A stretch of 64,000 bases of DNA from Glebionis coronaria (GCA_025667525.1 CM046882.1:218100592-218164591), one strand, 5' to 3'; shown: positions 9,983 to 19,914, numbered from the stretch's first letter. Numbers and translations: made by a program. Notes: generated by a model not told the origin, from the sequence alone.

Positions 9983-11194
9983 GCCCTAGCTGATCTCGGG
10001 GCAAGTATTAATTTGATGCCTTTAAGTGTTTGGACTGCACTATCATTACCAGATCTTACACCAACAAAGATGACTCTTGAGCTTGCAAATCGCACTCTCG
10101 CTTACCCCGTTGGTATTGCTGAAGACGTGTTTATTAAAGTTGGCACATTCACTTTTCCGGTCGACTTTGTTGTTGTTGATTATGAAATGGACCCTCGTAT
10201 TCCTTTAATACTTGGTCGGCCATTTTTAAGAACCGGAAAAGCTTTAGTTGATGTTGCCGAAGGTGAGTTAATCTTAAGGATCGGGAATGATGCACAAGTG
10301 TTCAAAATGGGAAAGATCACAACCCAATCTAATGGAAGAGAATCAGTGAATATGATTAATGTGCTTGATGATTTTCTCATCTACAACAATCCTCTATTCG
10401 ATTCTTGTTATGACAATCCACTGTTCCAAGATGATGTGGATTAATCTCTATCCGATTCTGATCCTCCACTAATTTATGATTCTCCATCGATCTTTGATGC
10501 TTATGATGACGATTCTAGTTCCAATGGAGATGATTATGATGATTTTATTTCTGAGTATCCAGACATGCCCACTTATGATGATTTTGATGAGGCTGATACT
10601 CTCTCGAGTGATTCTTCACATGATGAAGATCCTCCGCCAACAACACTTGATCCTACGTTGGATGACTACTCATTTGAGGAAGACTTTGCTACTTTTCTCA
10701 ACACATACTTCCTAAATGAGAGTGATGCTCCTCCTTTGGACTTTGATGATTATGGTCTTTATCCTACTTTGGATATGAAGAAACCCGCTTCAAAGGAGAA
10801 GAAGCCGGACGACACCGATATCCGCAACACTTATGTCTTAACTCCTCTCTATCCTCCGTCTGAGGATGAGATTGCGAGATTTATGGTCAGATCTTCTTTA
10901 AGGTCTGCTGAGCCTGAGTGTTATTTTCCCCTAAAGGAAAAGGTGTTCGACCTCGGTATTGCACTTTTTAAGCCATCTCAGTATCCATCTGATGCAATAA
11001 AAGGAAAAATCTTTGGAAATTATGGAGATATGCTTGCACTTCACCCTTGCTACCACCGTGCTCAATCGCTGCTTAGGGGAACCCTGCCTACTCTTCTTTG
11101 GCTTGCCTTGTTCGCCTTAAGCTTGTGTTATTTGATGGACGAAAACCATGTATTTGATCCCGGTGGATGTTCTTCAAGCTTCTTCATATGTTAA
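9983..11194 (+). pseudogene. Ath-A protease domain fused to an acidic frame that replaces pol
   Basis: One frame broken only by TAA at 10442. The first part is an Athila retropepsin (DLGAS active site from 9992, then LELANRTLAYPVG and RIPLILGRPFLRTG), close to Ath-B 33570-33900. Where Ath-B continues into RT, this frame continues for about 250 codons: first very Asp/Ser-rich (about 10445-10790), then a mixed region (TYVLTPLYPPSEDEIARFM) and near the end a hydrophobic stretch (LPTLLWLALFALSLCYLM, about 11089-11142) that could span a membrane. After its stop the sequence rejoins the Ath-B 3' region. I do not recognise the second part. Confidence 0.6.
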
Positions 11195-13230
11195 TCAATG
11201 TCGAGTCAGGCTCACGACTCGGTTATAAAAAACAAGCGCTTCTCGGGAGGCAACCCACAGTGTCTATCCTTTTTCTCTGTTTTCATAATAAGTGTAGGGG
11301 GAGACCCTAGTATGTGTTTGTTGTTTTCATTCTTATGATGTGCAGGGATTCGCGCTTTCAAAGATCCATTCTTGATGACTTTTGACGACCCGTGATTCCG
11401 TGTACCCGTCTTCCTGGTTTTATCCTAAACTCTTTTGATTCTCTATTTTATATTTTCCAATATTAAAATAGGAATCACTTTAGTTGTCTCTTCCTTAGCA
11501 AGATTTAAACAACGTCCACAATGTCCTAAGTGTAAGGGAGGTAACTTCCACATGCTTAAACATTGAGGACAATGTTTATATTAAGTGTAGGGGGGACTTC
11601 TATCGAAGTTTAGTGGTCTTTTCCTCGCATTTGTCCTCATTTTAACCGGAAAATCAATTTTTTGACATTTTTTAAAATTTTTGATCTGTTTGGCCTAGTA
11701 GTTTTACCTTTGTTATAGTTATTTTCTGTCATTGCTAGAATAAATTTTAATAAAGTGGTTTTAATTTTTAAACGTTGTGTGTCTTTTGACTCAACTCGAG
11801 TTTACTTATCTAAGTTTATTCTAGCTAGTATCTTTAACGTGTTTAAGTCAAGTTTGGCTAGGCTTTTATTTAGGGAACTTTAAAACGGGAAAGTCTTAAC
11901 TCTCACGGGTTAAGAACAAGAACTTTTTGCAAGTTCCTATAATTGATCCTAGAGAGTCGTTTATCAAGGGAACTTTAAAATATGATTTTTAAACTTGAAA
12001 GAGTCTAAGAGTTTGGAAGATCCTATAGATGACTCGAAAACCCAAAACTTTAATTTAATTGGCTAAGCATCAACGAGTCTCATTCCTTGAGATTTTGAAT
12101 TGTGGAGAACGAGAGATGATAGAGTCAATTATAAGTTTGGTATTCTTTTGATGAATTTATGTGAGTTGATTATAAGCTTTTTCTCCTATCGCTTGTTAAT
12201 AAATTTATCTGCAATAAATAAGGTTGTACGATTTGTAAAGTTACTTAGCTTCTAGCCCAAGATCGTTTAAAAGTTGCTCGGTATTAATTAGAGTTCATAG
12301 CCAAGGCATAACTTATTGAAGCGGGATGCGATGATTGGCGAGTCCGAAAAGGCCCTAACAAGGCATGAGGGCTACATTTTGTTGCTAAAGATCCAAAAGT
12401 GATGTGAAGTATCATTATCGAAAATCAATATGAAGGATCGAGACACACGACGAAAAGCAAATACTCCCCAAAAGATCATGGAGAAGTCTATCCAAAAAGG
12501 CCCTAACAAGGTATGAGGATAAATAGATCCAAGTCCTAAAAGGAGGTGGATTGTTGTATATCAAAATCCCAAATAAAGATTGGAGAAAAATGAAGAAGTC
12601 GTGGTCCAAATATGAAGAATCTCTCAAAAGTTCAAGTGAAGAAATTCCTATTATGAGGAGAAGACCATTATTTCATGAACGTCTCTCAATATTTGAAGTA
12701 TGAAGTCAATGCCAAATATCGGTCCGAGAAAGGTCTCAAATCGTGAAGCGAGTTATGCCAAGATATGAACTTTATGAGGTCCCGAGAAGCCGTTTTAAAA
12801 GATTTTGTTCTTTAGCTAACTATTGATTAAATCGTCCCACTTTATTTTTAGCCTAAATAATTATCGAAATAAGTCAACAATTCATCCTCGCAATCATTCA
12901 AGACAATAATAAAATATAAGAGATACACCTAGGAATAAGGGAGTCTAAGTAAATCATTGGCCCACATGAGTTCGTATTAGTTTGCTAAGTTATAATAATA
13001 ATTATCTCGTTTTTAAGCTTGGTATGGGGAACGTGAAACTTGAGGATGATAATCATTCATGACATTTCCAAAACCCTAAGGTAAATTTTTGATCTTTTTA
13101 CTTGTTTTCTTCTCTTGAATATTTTGTAATTTTCTATCTCTTTAAAGGCCAAAATGGATTGATTGTGATGGAAAATGTAAAGATTGCTTTGTAATTAATG
13201 CATTGCATTAGGACATTGCAATGGTCAAGT
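11195..13230 (+). other. Ath-A 3' non-coding region
   Basis: About 2 kb, closely similar to Ath-B 37165-39190 along its length. It holds conserved stem-loops: CGAGTC/GACTCG at 11202-11221, and a 9-bp stem with AGGA loop at 11557-11578. It also has several copies of the polypurine-like AAGTGTAGGGG motif (11289, 11518, 11584, then the true tract at 13231). A 70-codon antisense frame (12415-12627) is open in both elements. No sense gene is evident. Confidence 0.6.
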
Positions 13231-13240
13231 GTAGGGGATT
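13231..13240 (+). promoter_or_regulatory. Ath-A polypurine tract
   Basis: GTAGGGGATT lies directly against the first base of the 3' LTR; the same tract precedes the Ath-B 3' LTR at 39191. It primes plus-strand DNA synthesis. Confidence 0.8.
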
Positions 13241-15200
13241 TAATAAGTGTGAAAACACTTATCCTTTTACCACTTAATTATAATAATAACCAAGCCCAAA
13301 ACGTGTATTTTATGTCGTAAATGTCGAAATTATGCTTGGTTTCTGTTTTTGTTGTGATTTAGGATCAAAATGTGAAAAGGGAGGAAAACACGGGCTTTCA
13401 CGGGCTTTTATCGAAGAAAAAGACAAAAGACGAAGTCAAAAGATCAAGAGTGCAAAAAGAACGGAAGTCCAAGGCCAATTCTGAAGATTTATCGAAGAAA
13501 AAGTCTAAAGACGGAAGTTTAATAAAAGCAGAAGAACTCAAGTCTAAATTAATGAAGAAATTACAAGACGAGTTTAATTAATCCCGAGACAAAGTCAAAA
13601 AAGTCGAAGAAATTAGAAGACGAGGGTCGAGAAAGAAAGAAGAATGAACCAACACATGCTTAGTTCTCCTAATCACTATAAATAGACTCCTAATGTGTCA
13701 TTAGGAGTTGTTAGCTAATTTGACACATTATTCTTTCCACCTTATTTTCATGTCATTTTAATTAATTGTCAATTTAAATACTTGTCTTGCACTTTAATTC
13801 CTTTAATTCCAAGTAAGTGTTTTTAATTTTGTTGTTTAATATTTTCTTTAATCAAGTTTTTATTAATCTCTCATTCTACCTTTCTTGTTTAACTTAATCT
13901 TTGTGCTTATTATGTTATTGTCATGCTTATTTGATTACTTGTTATGTTTTTATGTCATTGATTGTGTTTGCTTATTGATTTTATAGCTTATTGTGTTTTT
14001 TCTTAAATTTAATTAAGTGCTTATTAGTTAATTTTTATAAAAAGTTGATTTATAAAATTTTTATTATTTAGTGTTTTTAAAAGTTTTTAAATTTTGGTTC
14101 AATAGTTTTTTCTCAAATTTGATTTGGTAAAAGTTTTAGTTAAGTGCTTATTTGTATTTAGCTTAATTTTAGTCTCTAGCTTATTTGATTTTAGTTCTAT
14201 CCGGGTTTCGGTAAAACCTTATTATTTCGGATAAGGGTTAAAACCTTATTCCGGATAGGTTCCATTTGTGTTATTCCGGATAAGACTCCTATTGTATAAT
14301 CCGGATAAAGTGACAGGTTATTCCGGATAGTAACAAGCAGGGGATTCCGGATAAGCTCACCAATAGCCGATTCCGGATAAGGGTGATTTACTTATTCCGG
14401 ATAAGGGGAATTTCGACTTATTCGGGATAAGACGCAGGGAAGATTATTCCGGATAGCCACAAGTGCATATTCCGGATAAGAGTCTCGACAATTATTCCGG
14501 ATAGTGGAGTGTAGTTATTCCGGATAAGCATCCTTTGGATATTCCGGATATAAGCCAAGGAATTATTCCAGATAAGGGAGCAATCTATTATTCCGGATAA
14601 AGCTTCGAAGGGTTATTCCGGATAATCATTTTGAGGTTATTCCGGATAAGCTATCATTTGGACATTCCGGATAAGGGTATTTTATGATTATTCTGGATAA
14701 GCTTCACTAGATTGTTCTGGATAAGCAGTGTATTCCGGATACGAATTTGGAGTAGATTCAGGATAAGGGTGACAGACTTATTCCGAATAAGCAGTACTTT
14801 GTTGGGTATTCCGAATAGTGACAGTATTTCGGGCTCCGACTCAGGTTTTTTTTAGCCTCTGTTTCATTTCCAAGCATATATTTTCCCGCTATTTTTCTCT
14901 TAGTTTAATTTTAATGTTCACATTTTTATTACATTGTCAATTTAATTTTTCGTCACGCTTTAATTTTAAGTCATTTAATTAAATTAGTTTTTAAAGTTTT
15001 AATATTGCACCATTTAAGTTTTAATTCGTTTTAGTTTTAATTAACCGTCATTTACTTTTTAAGTCTTGCAAATTTTAATTCTACAACGACCAAAAATATT
15101 TTTTTCCACCAAAAGACGACTGAGTCGCACATTAAACCAGTAATCAATTCGATTAGACCGATTTCAACGAACAATTTTTCTAACTAAAATCGAGCAATTA
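13241..15200 (+). repeat. Ath-A 3' LTR
   Basis: 1960 bp copy of the 5' LTR, with a terminal hairpin at 13243-13262, a 69-codon frame at 13372-13581, a TATAAATA box at 13677-13684 with a 10-bp palindrome at 13686-13708, and a motif array at 14221-14820. It differs from the 5' copy mainly in the last 200 bp. It is followed by TACTT at 15201-15205. Confidence 0.92.
14221..14820 (+). repeat. Array of TTATTCCGGATAAG motifs in Ath-A 3' LTR
   Basis: Matches the 5' LTR array copy for copy. Several motifs decayed in one LTR are consensus in the other (for example TTATTCTGG versus TTATTCCGG), as expected from C-to-T change at CpG sites since insertion. Confidence 0.88.
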
Positions 15201-15205
15201 TACTT

Positions 15206-16851
15206 GTTCGTTGGATCTCATCAGAGTGTCCCTAAGTTCAATACTAACTTTAAGATCATAAGACAAAACATTAATTTGACCTTTTAGGTCAAATTCCATT
15301 TTCTTATATTCCTCTACAGTCTTTTCAGTTTGAACAAGTTCCATTTGATAATTTTATAGCTTGCTTTTTTCATCAAAAGCATCTGATTTTAACTTTAAGA
15401 TTTATTTGTTAAGCTTTTCAGTGTATAAACGACAGCCTTTACTACAGTAAGCATCATCATATACCTCATTATATGATGAAGATGAGGAATGTGCCATAAG
15501 AGCAAAGTGAACATACTCTTCTTCTTCCTGCTCTACAATTAAAGCCTTATTCTCTTCCACATTTTTTTTCCAAAAAGCTCCAGTCCCTTCCAACACCATC
15601 AATGTCTTGCATGGCAACCATAGCCTTTGTATATTCAACCTTGACGACTTTGCTTGAAGCCTTTCCAGCATCAGATCTTCTTGGAGATCTACATTCCCTC
15701 AGAAAGTCACCCATCCTATGGTAGTTGTAACACTTAACCTTGGATTGATCAAATCCAACAGTGTCTTTAGCATTGAAGGTCATCTTCTTTCTAAATATCC
15801 TATTCCATCTACTGGCCCTTATGCTTGCAAGTCCCATATTCCATTTAATATCCATCTCTTCCAAATTCTCATCACTGATTTGCTCAAGATCCTTATATGT
15901 AATCAAGGAACCATTGGGCAATGCAACAATGTATGGACATACTGTATCCAAATCTATACCAGCAGGTTTAAGCCTTGGTGAGTCAACATTGTATGTGTCA
16001 GCGTCTGAATGTGAGGCACTGACAAAGGTAGATCCACCACTGACATAAGGTGATCCAGTGACAGGATGTACATATGACTCTCTCTCATTGACTTGAGCTT
16101 CACTATGTGAGATAAAAGCCATATTTCCAGATGTCGACTTGCTTCCATGATCCAATAAGATTTCATTCTCTACAATCCTTAGTTTATTGTAGACGTCATC
16201 AAAAGTAGAACTCTTATGGGCATTGGTAGCAATTATAGACCTAGCTTCAATTTTCCATGCCTCACCAAGACTATTATGGAAAGTAGTAATGATGTCTTCA
16301 TCATCATATTATGTTCCCATAAAGGTCAACTTGCTGGTGATATCTAGAAGCATGCTTCTTACCTTACTTAGCTTCTCATTGGGAAGTGCTTTGAACACAG
16401 CATATTCATGTAGAAGTTGCTTCTTCTTCTCTTTGGTAGTATCATCATTACCACCATAGTTGATTTGAAGAGCTGCCCAAAGTTCTTTTGCAGACTCAAA
16501 ATGCCTATACGTGTGCTGATTGTTAGGACCCAAGTAGAGTTTGAGAATGCTTAAGGTCTTCATATCATACCTTCTTTTGGCTATATTAGGAGTTGATACA
16601 GCTCTTCCATCTTCTGGTCTTTCTCTCCGCTATTCAGTAGTAGAATCAGTGGTAGACCTTACTGCAATAGCAGCAGCAATCTTAATAGCTTTATCGAATT
16701 GATTTCCATATTCAATAATTTCCTAGAGAGTATGATCATGAATTTGAAGGTATAGTTCAAAATTAAACTTCCATTGTTCAATGTTGTCAGGGTCGAGCAT
16801 GGGGATTTTTAGGTTGTGGTTTGATGAGGAAGAAGATTATGTAGCATACAT
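15206..16851 (-). pseudogene. Copia-1 gag, N-terminal part
   Basis: Minus-strand gag between the LTR side and the Ath-A insertion. The start is at about 16851 or 16800 (MLDPDNIEQW). Recognisable copia gag: KTLSILKLYLGPNN and ELWAALQINYGG (16309-16563), then a Ser/Asp-rich part, a knuckle whose second Cys is lost (CYNYHRMGDFLREC, near 15700) and a Glu-rich C-terminal stretch. It is interrupted by several in-frame stops and frameshifts. The reading continues across the Ath-A insertion to 5931. Confidence 0.75.
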
Positions 16852-16919
16852 CTTTTCTGGTTTTAGGGTTTTTGTGTTTTTAGGGTTTACTGTTCTCCTA
16901 GATAAAAGTTCCTCAACAA

Positions 16920-16931
16920 GCTCTGATGCCA
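16920..16931 (-). promoter_or_regulatory. Copia-1 primer binding site (tRNA-Met type)
   Basis: Read on the minus strand: TGGCATCAGAGC, one mismatch to TGGTATCAGAGC, the complement of initiator tRNA-Met. It lies two bases from the LTR. Confidence 0.8.
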
Positions 16932-16933
16932 CT

Positions 16934-17438
16934 TGTTGATCCCCAACTTAGATCGATTAGCTTTGTGTTAACGAAATTGAATCAAGTTTAACATGTAGAG
17001 AAACTTTGTTGTTATATGAACAATCCAAGTGTTACGCGGAATTAACACATAGATTGAAGAACAAGTAAAACAAATAAACCAAACTTTCACTTTTGATTGA
17101 TAATCAAACTTGAGTACAATGAAAGTTGAATACTGAATAATGTGTCTATAAACTACAACCCCTACGACCTCCTTTTATAACATAAGGAGTCGTGTACAAA
17201 GGATAAACTATCAACTATTCTAGGAAAAGATAAATATAGAAAATACAATATTGAGTATATCTTTTCTTCAAATAATAAACGTGTTGACTAAGTTTTCCTA
17301 TCGGTGGTTGGACTTCTTCTTATCAGCGCTTGGATATCTCTTGTCAATGCTTGATCTATCAGCGCTTGATTTCTTCCTATCAGCGTCCAATTTACTCTTG
17401 TCAGCGTCTGAGTGTCTTGGCTCATTTTATTCCCAACA
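16934..17438 (-). repeat. Copia-1 5' LTR
   Basis: 505 bp. On the minus strand it begins TGTTGGGAATAAA and ends GGGGATCAACA, giving typical TGTTG/CAACA ends. A TATA box (TTATAAAAGG, minus strand) is at 17173-17182, inside a small inverted repeat CTCCTT/AAGGAG. The TCAGCG array is in the part upstream of the promoter (U3). Confidence 0.85.
17323..17411. repeat. TCAGCG motif cluster in Copia-1 LTR
   Basis: Five copies start at 17323, 17344, 17359, 17380 and 17401 (spacing 21, 15, 21, 21). This is the same 15/21 spacing as the coding cluster at 3192-3258. The form TCAGCGCTTGA is a near palindrome around GCGC. Confidence 0.8.
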
Positions 17439-17809
17439 GTAAAACTTTATAATTTCTGTTCCATATTTTTTTCAACAGCTTTACTTGATTTTCTTAACAG
17501 GATAAGACGGCTTACAACTTCGTATTTTTCCTTTTTTACTGCTTTTGACTTATCAAAGTTCATAATTTCCACCCCTTTTTTTATTTCATACTTTTATGAT
17601 ATAAATAAAATAATAAAATTAAAAACAATAAAAAATTAAAAAAATTTAGGAGGGTATTACTTGTAGAAAAAAAGGGATATGGGTAACCACTGCCTTTCTC
17701 TATACACATATACCATATGTTCCTATGGTATTTATTAATGGTTTCAAGTAATTGGGTTTTACTAGTACAATGCATTAAAAAACCCACTAATATTTCGTAA
17801 TTGCTACTG
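17439..17809. other. AT-rich interval between Copia-1 and Chr-D
   Basis: No gene is evident. The part 17480-17705 is related (roughly two-thirds identical by eye) and in the same direction to 53265-53485, on the other side of Chr-D. Both end in a block of the form GGTATTACT-GTA-poly(A)-GGG. The interval looks like one copy of an old interspersed repeat, perhaps a miniature DNA transposon. Confidence 0.4.
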
Positions 17810-17814
17810 GGTGG
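17810..17814. repeat. Target-site duplication of Chr-D (left)
   Basis: GGTGG here is repeated at 52900-52904, directly flanking the outer LTR ends (TGTAACACTC... and ...TTGTCACA as read on plus). Confidence 0.88.
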
Positions 17815-18018
17815 TGTAACACTCTCATTTTTCGTATCGGTACAGCGGAAGGGTCTTTCAGAGTGTTACGGGATAGCATAATAACTCCAATCATAGACAA
17901 CAAATAAAAATGGTTGTACAAGGTTCAATCGTACATTCATTCGATTTAAAGTTTTAAAGTGTACAACTGGTCCCAAATTATACAGGTCATTAAGTTTACA
18001 AAACATAGATCGAATGAA
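17815..18018 (-). repeat. Chr-D 3' LTR, outer fragment
   Basis: 204 bp matching the start of the right LTR (49818 onward). It is cut by Ath-B and continues at 40837. The last five bases, ATGAA, are the duplication made by Ath-B. Confidence 0.9.
18014..18018. repeat. Target-site duplication of Ath-B (left)
   Basis: ATGAA, repeated at 40832-40836. The undisturbed right LTR of Chr-D has a single copy here. One further base also matches, so the end could shift by one; the Ath-A ends select ATGAA. Confidence 0.88.
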
Positions 18019-18445
18019 TAATAAGTGTGAAAACACTTATTCTTTTACCACTTATTTCCAGTAATAACAAGACCAAAACGTGTATTTTATGTCGTAAAAG
18101 TCGGAATTATGCGTGGTTTGTGTTTTTATTGTGTTTTAGGACCAAAATATGAAAAAGGAAGAAAACACGGGCTTTCACGGGCTTTTATCGAAGAAAACGG
18201 GAAAAGACGAAGTCAAAAGATCAAGAGTGCAAAAAGAACGGAAGTCCAAGACCTATTCTGAAGATTTATCGAAGAAAAAGTCTAAAGACGGAAGTTTAAT
18301 GAAGTCGAAGAACTTAAGTCTAATAGAAGAAGAAAATTAAAAGACAAGTTAAAATCCCGAGACGACAGCAAGAAAAGACAAAGAATTAAAGTCGAGTCGA
18401 GAAGAAAAAGAAAGAAGAAAGCACCACACATGCCTCCCACTTCCT

Positions 18446-18476
18446 TATAAATACCCTCCTAATCACATTAGGAGGG
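18446..18476 (+). promoter_or_regulatory. Ath-B LTR promoter: TATA box and palindrome
   Basis: TATAAATA at 18446-18453 is followed at once by CCCTCCTAAT-CAC-ATTAGGAGGG, a 10-bp stem with a 3-base loop. Ath-A has a 10-bp stem of partly different sequence at the same place. It is repeated in the 3' LTR from 39616. Confidence 0.6.
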
Positions 18477-19021
18477 GGTTAGCTAGTTTTTATTTTAATG
18501 TTTTCTTTCTAGTTTTAGAGAGAGAAAGTCTTAAAAGTTCTCTCACTAAGTGTCATCTTTTCTCTTAATCTTTCAAGTTTAAACATTTGTATTGCTTATT
18601 TTTCATTAATCAAGTTCATTTTAAGCTTTTAATCCTAAATCTCATTCTACACTTCTTGATTTACTTTACCTTTGATCCGATTTGCATACTTCATGCGTAT
18701 GACTTTATGATTTCGTGATTGAAGGATTGATCTACTTTGTTTATACTTAAGCTCCTTCACGTATGAGTTATAAGCTCGTAATGCTTATTGGCTTATTTCG
18801 AGTTTAGCTTATTGATTTTCGGATTTTTCAAAGGTTTTAGTAATTTTAAAGTTCATTCCATAAAGTTTATAATCTTTCATGTTTTGTAAGTGGTCGAATC
18901 TAAGCTTTTTGAGTTGGTTAACATTCGGACTAGGTAGCTTATTGCACTTGCTTATTGAGTTTTAGGTTCTCCACCAATTTCGGATTAAGTTAGCTTCCAT
19001 CGCAATTTTGGGGTTTTTGCA

Positions 19022-19410
19022 CATTCCGACGGGTGTAATCGTTTTGATCGCAATAACCCATTAGGGTTTCACTTTGCGATCGGGTTGGTCATTCCCCCTT
19101 ATTCCGATCTGGGATTGCGATCGCATATTGCGATCGCACATTCCGACGGGTCTTAAGGCTCTTGATTAAACGAAACGCTGCCCAAATTTACTTTACTGCA
19201 TTCCGATCTGAACTGCATTGCGATAGGCATTATTCCGATCTGCATCATTGCGATAAGAGGACATTCCGACGATCAACATTGCGATAGACTTTGTGTAGTT
19301 GCATTCCGATGGGTAGTAAGTTTAACATTCCGATGGATTTCCAATTGCCATATTCCGATGGCTATCATCTGTGCATTCCGATGGACATGAATTGTTTTAT
19401 TCCGATTGAC
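19022..19410 (+). repeat. Array of ATTCCGAT / ATTGCGAT motifs in Ath-B 5' LTR
   Basis: About 18 copies of CATTCCGAYSGG-like and ATTGCGATMG-like motifs, often alternating, spaced about 16 or 24 bp. They sit at the same place in the LTR as the Ath-A array. Forms such as ATTGCGATAAG link the two consensus sequences. Repeated at about 40194-40580 in the 3' LTR. Confidence 0.82.
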
Positions 19411-19668
19411 TAAGTTTTTAAGTTTTAAGGTTTTACAAAGTTTTAAGTTTTAAGTATTCTCATAAATTAACCTTTAGTTTAGTTTTGTCAAAGCTTCTAC
19501 TTTACTCAACGACACTTTAATTACTCGCTGTTAGTTTAAATTAGACAAACAAACCAAACCATTCTCTTGTTCACCAAAAGACGATTGAGTCGCACTTTTA
19601 ACCAATAGTCAATTCGAAAAGACTTGGGACAACTATATTTTATACTTAGCCAAAAGTTAAGTATTAAA

Positions 19669-19683
19669 TGGCGCCGCTGCCGG
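19669..19683 (+). promoter_or_regulatory. Ath-B primer binding site (tRNA-Asp type)
   Basis: TGGCGCCGCTGCCGG, two bases after the LTR, identical to the Ath-A site. Confidence 0.88.
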
Positions 19684-19914
19684 CTCTTTTTGTTACGATT
19701 AAAGGTTTTTAGTGAGAGACGCATTGAATTTTGGGATCCGTTCTTTGAACGTTATTTTCCTCGCTTCAAAAATTTTCAAAAACCATAAAAAATATAAAAC
19801 TCTTCAAAAATACAAAAACATTTAAAAATCATTAAAAGCAATTCTTTTCCAAAAGGTTTTGCACCAAAAAGATAATATAGATATTCTCTGTGTATATTTT
19901 TCTTCTGCAGGTGT
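19684..19914 (+). other. Ath-B leader with possible intron
   Basis: AT-rich and non-coding. A candidate intron runs from GTGAGA at 19712 to TTCTTCTGCAG ending 19910, four bases before the gag ATG. Confidence 0.35.

Larger units (their letters stand above)
5937..15200 (+). mobile_element. Ath-A: non-autonomous Athila-like gypsy element inserted in Copia-1 gag
   Basis: 9264 bp with two LTRs, a tRNA-Asp primer site, gag, a retropepsin region and a polypurine tract, flanked by TACTT. Leader, gag and 3' region match Ath-B closely, but the whole RT-RNase H-integrase block is missing and an acidic reading frame (to 11194) stands in its place. Gag is broken by stops and frameshifts. The element fits the class of gag-only elements mobilised in trans by an autonomous relative. 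Confidence 0.88.
1..17438 (-). mobile_element. Copia-1: decayed Ty1/copia retrotransposon, left end outside window
   Basis: A Ty1/copia element read on the minus strand. From right to left it shows a 5' LTR, a tRNA-Met-like primer site, gag with two zinc-knuckle sites, protease, integrase, reverse transcriptase and RNase H; this protease-integrase-RT order is diagnostic of copia. A further reading frame then runs off the left edge. The 3' LTR is not in the window. Gag is interrupted by Ath-A at 5937-15200. Stops and frameshifts occur in every domain, so it is not autonomous. The base after its right end is followed by GTAAA, the presumed target-site duplication; the partner lies outside. Lineage (SIRE/Maximus or Tork type) is not settled. 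Confidence 0.88.
18019..19666 (+). repeat. Ath-B 5' LTR
   Basis: 1648 bp, TAATAAGTGTG...AAGTATTA. Tip hairpin at 18021-18040, a 63-codon basic frame at 18149-18340 (related to that in Ath-A), promoter at 18446 and motif array at 19022-19410. Confidence 0.92.

Noticed and set aside
15718..16459. Plus-strand frames opposite Copia-1 gag
   Set aside because: Opposite a recognisable copia gag and without own motifs.
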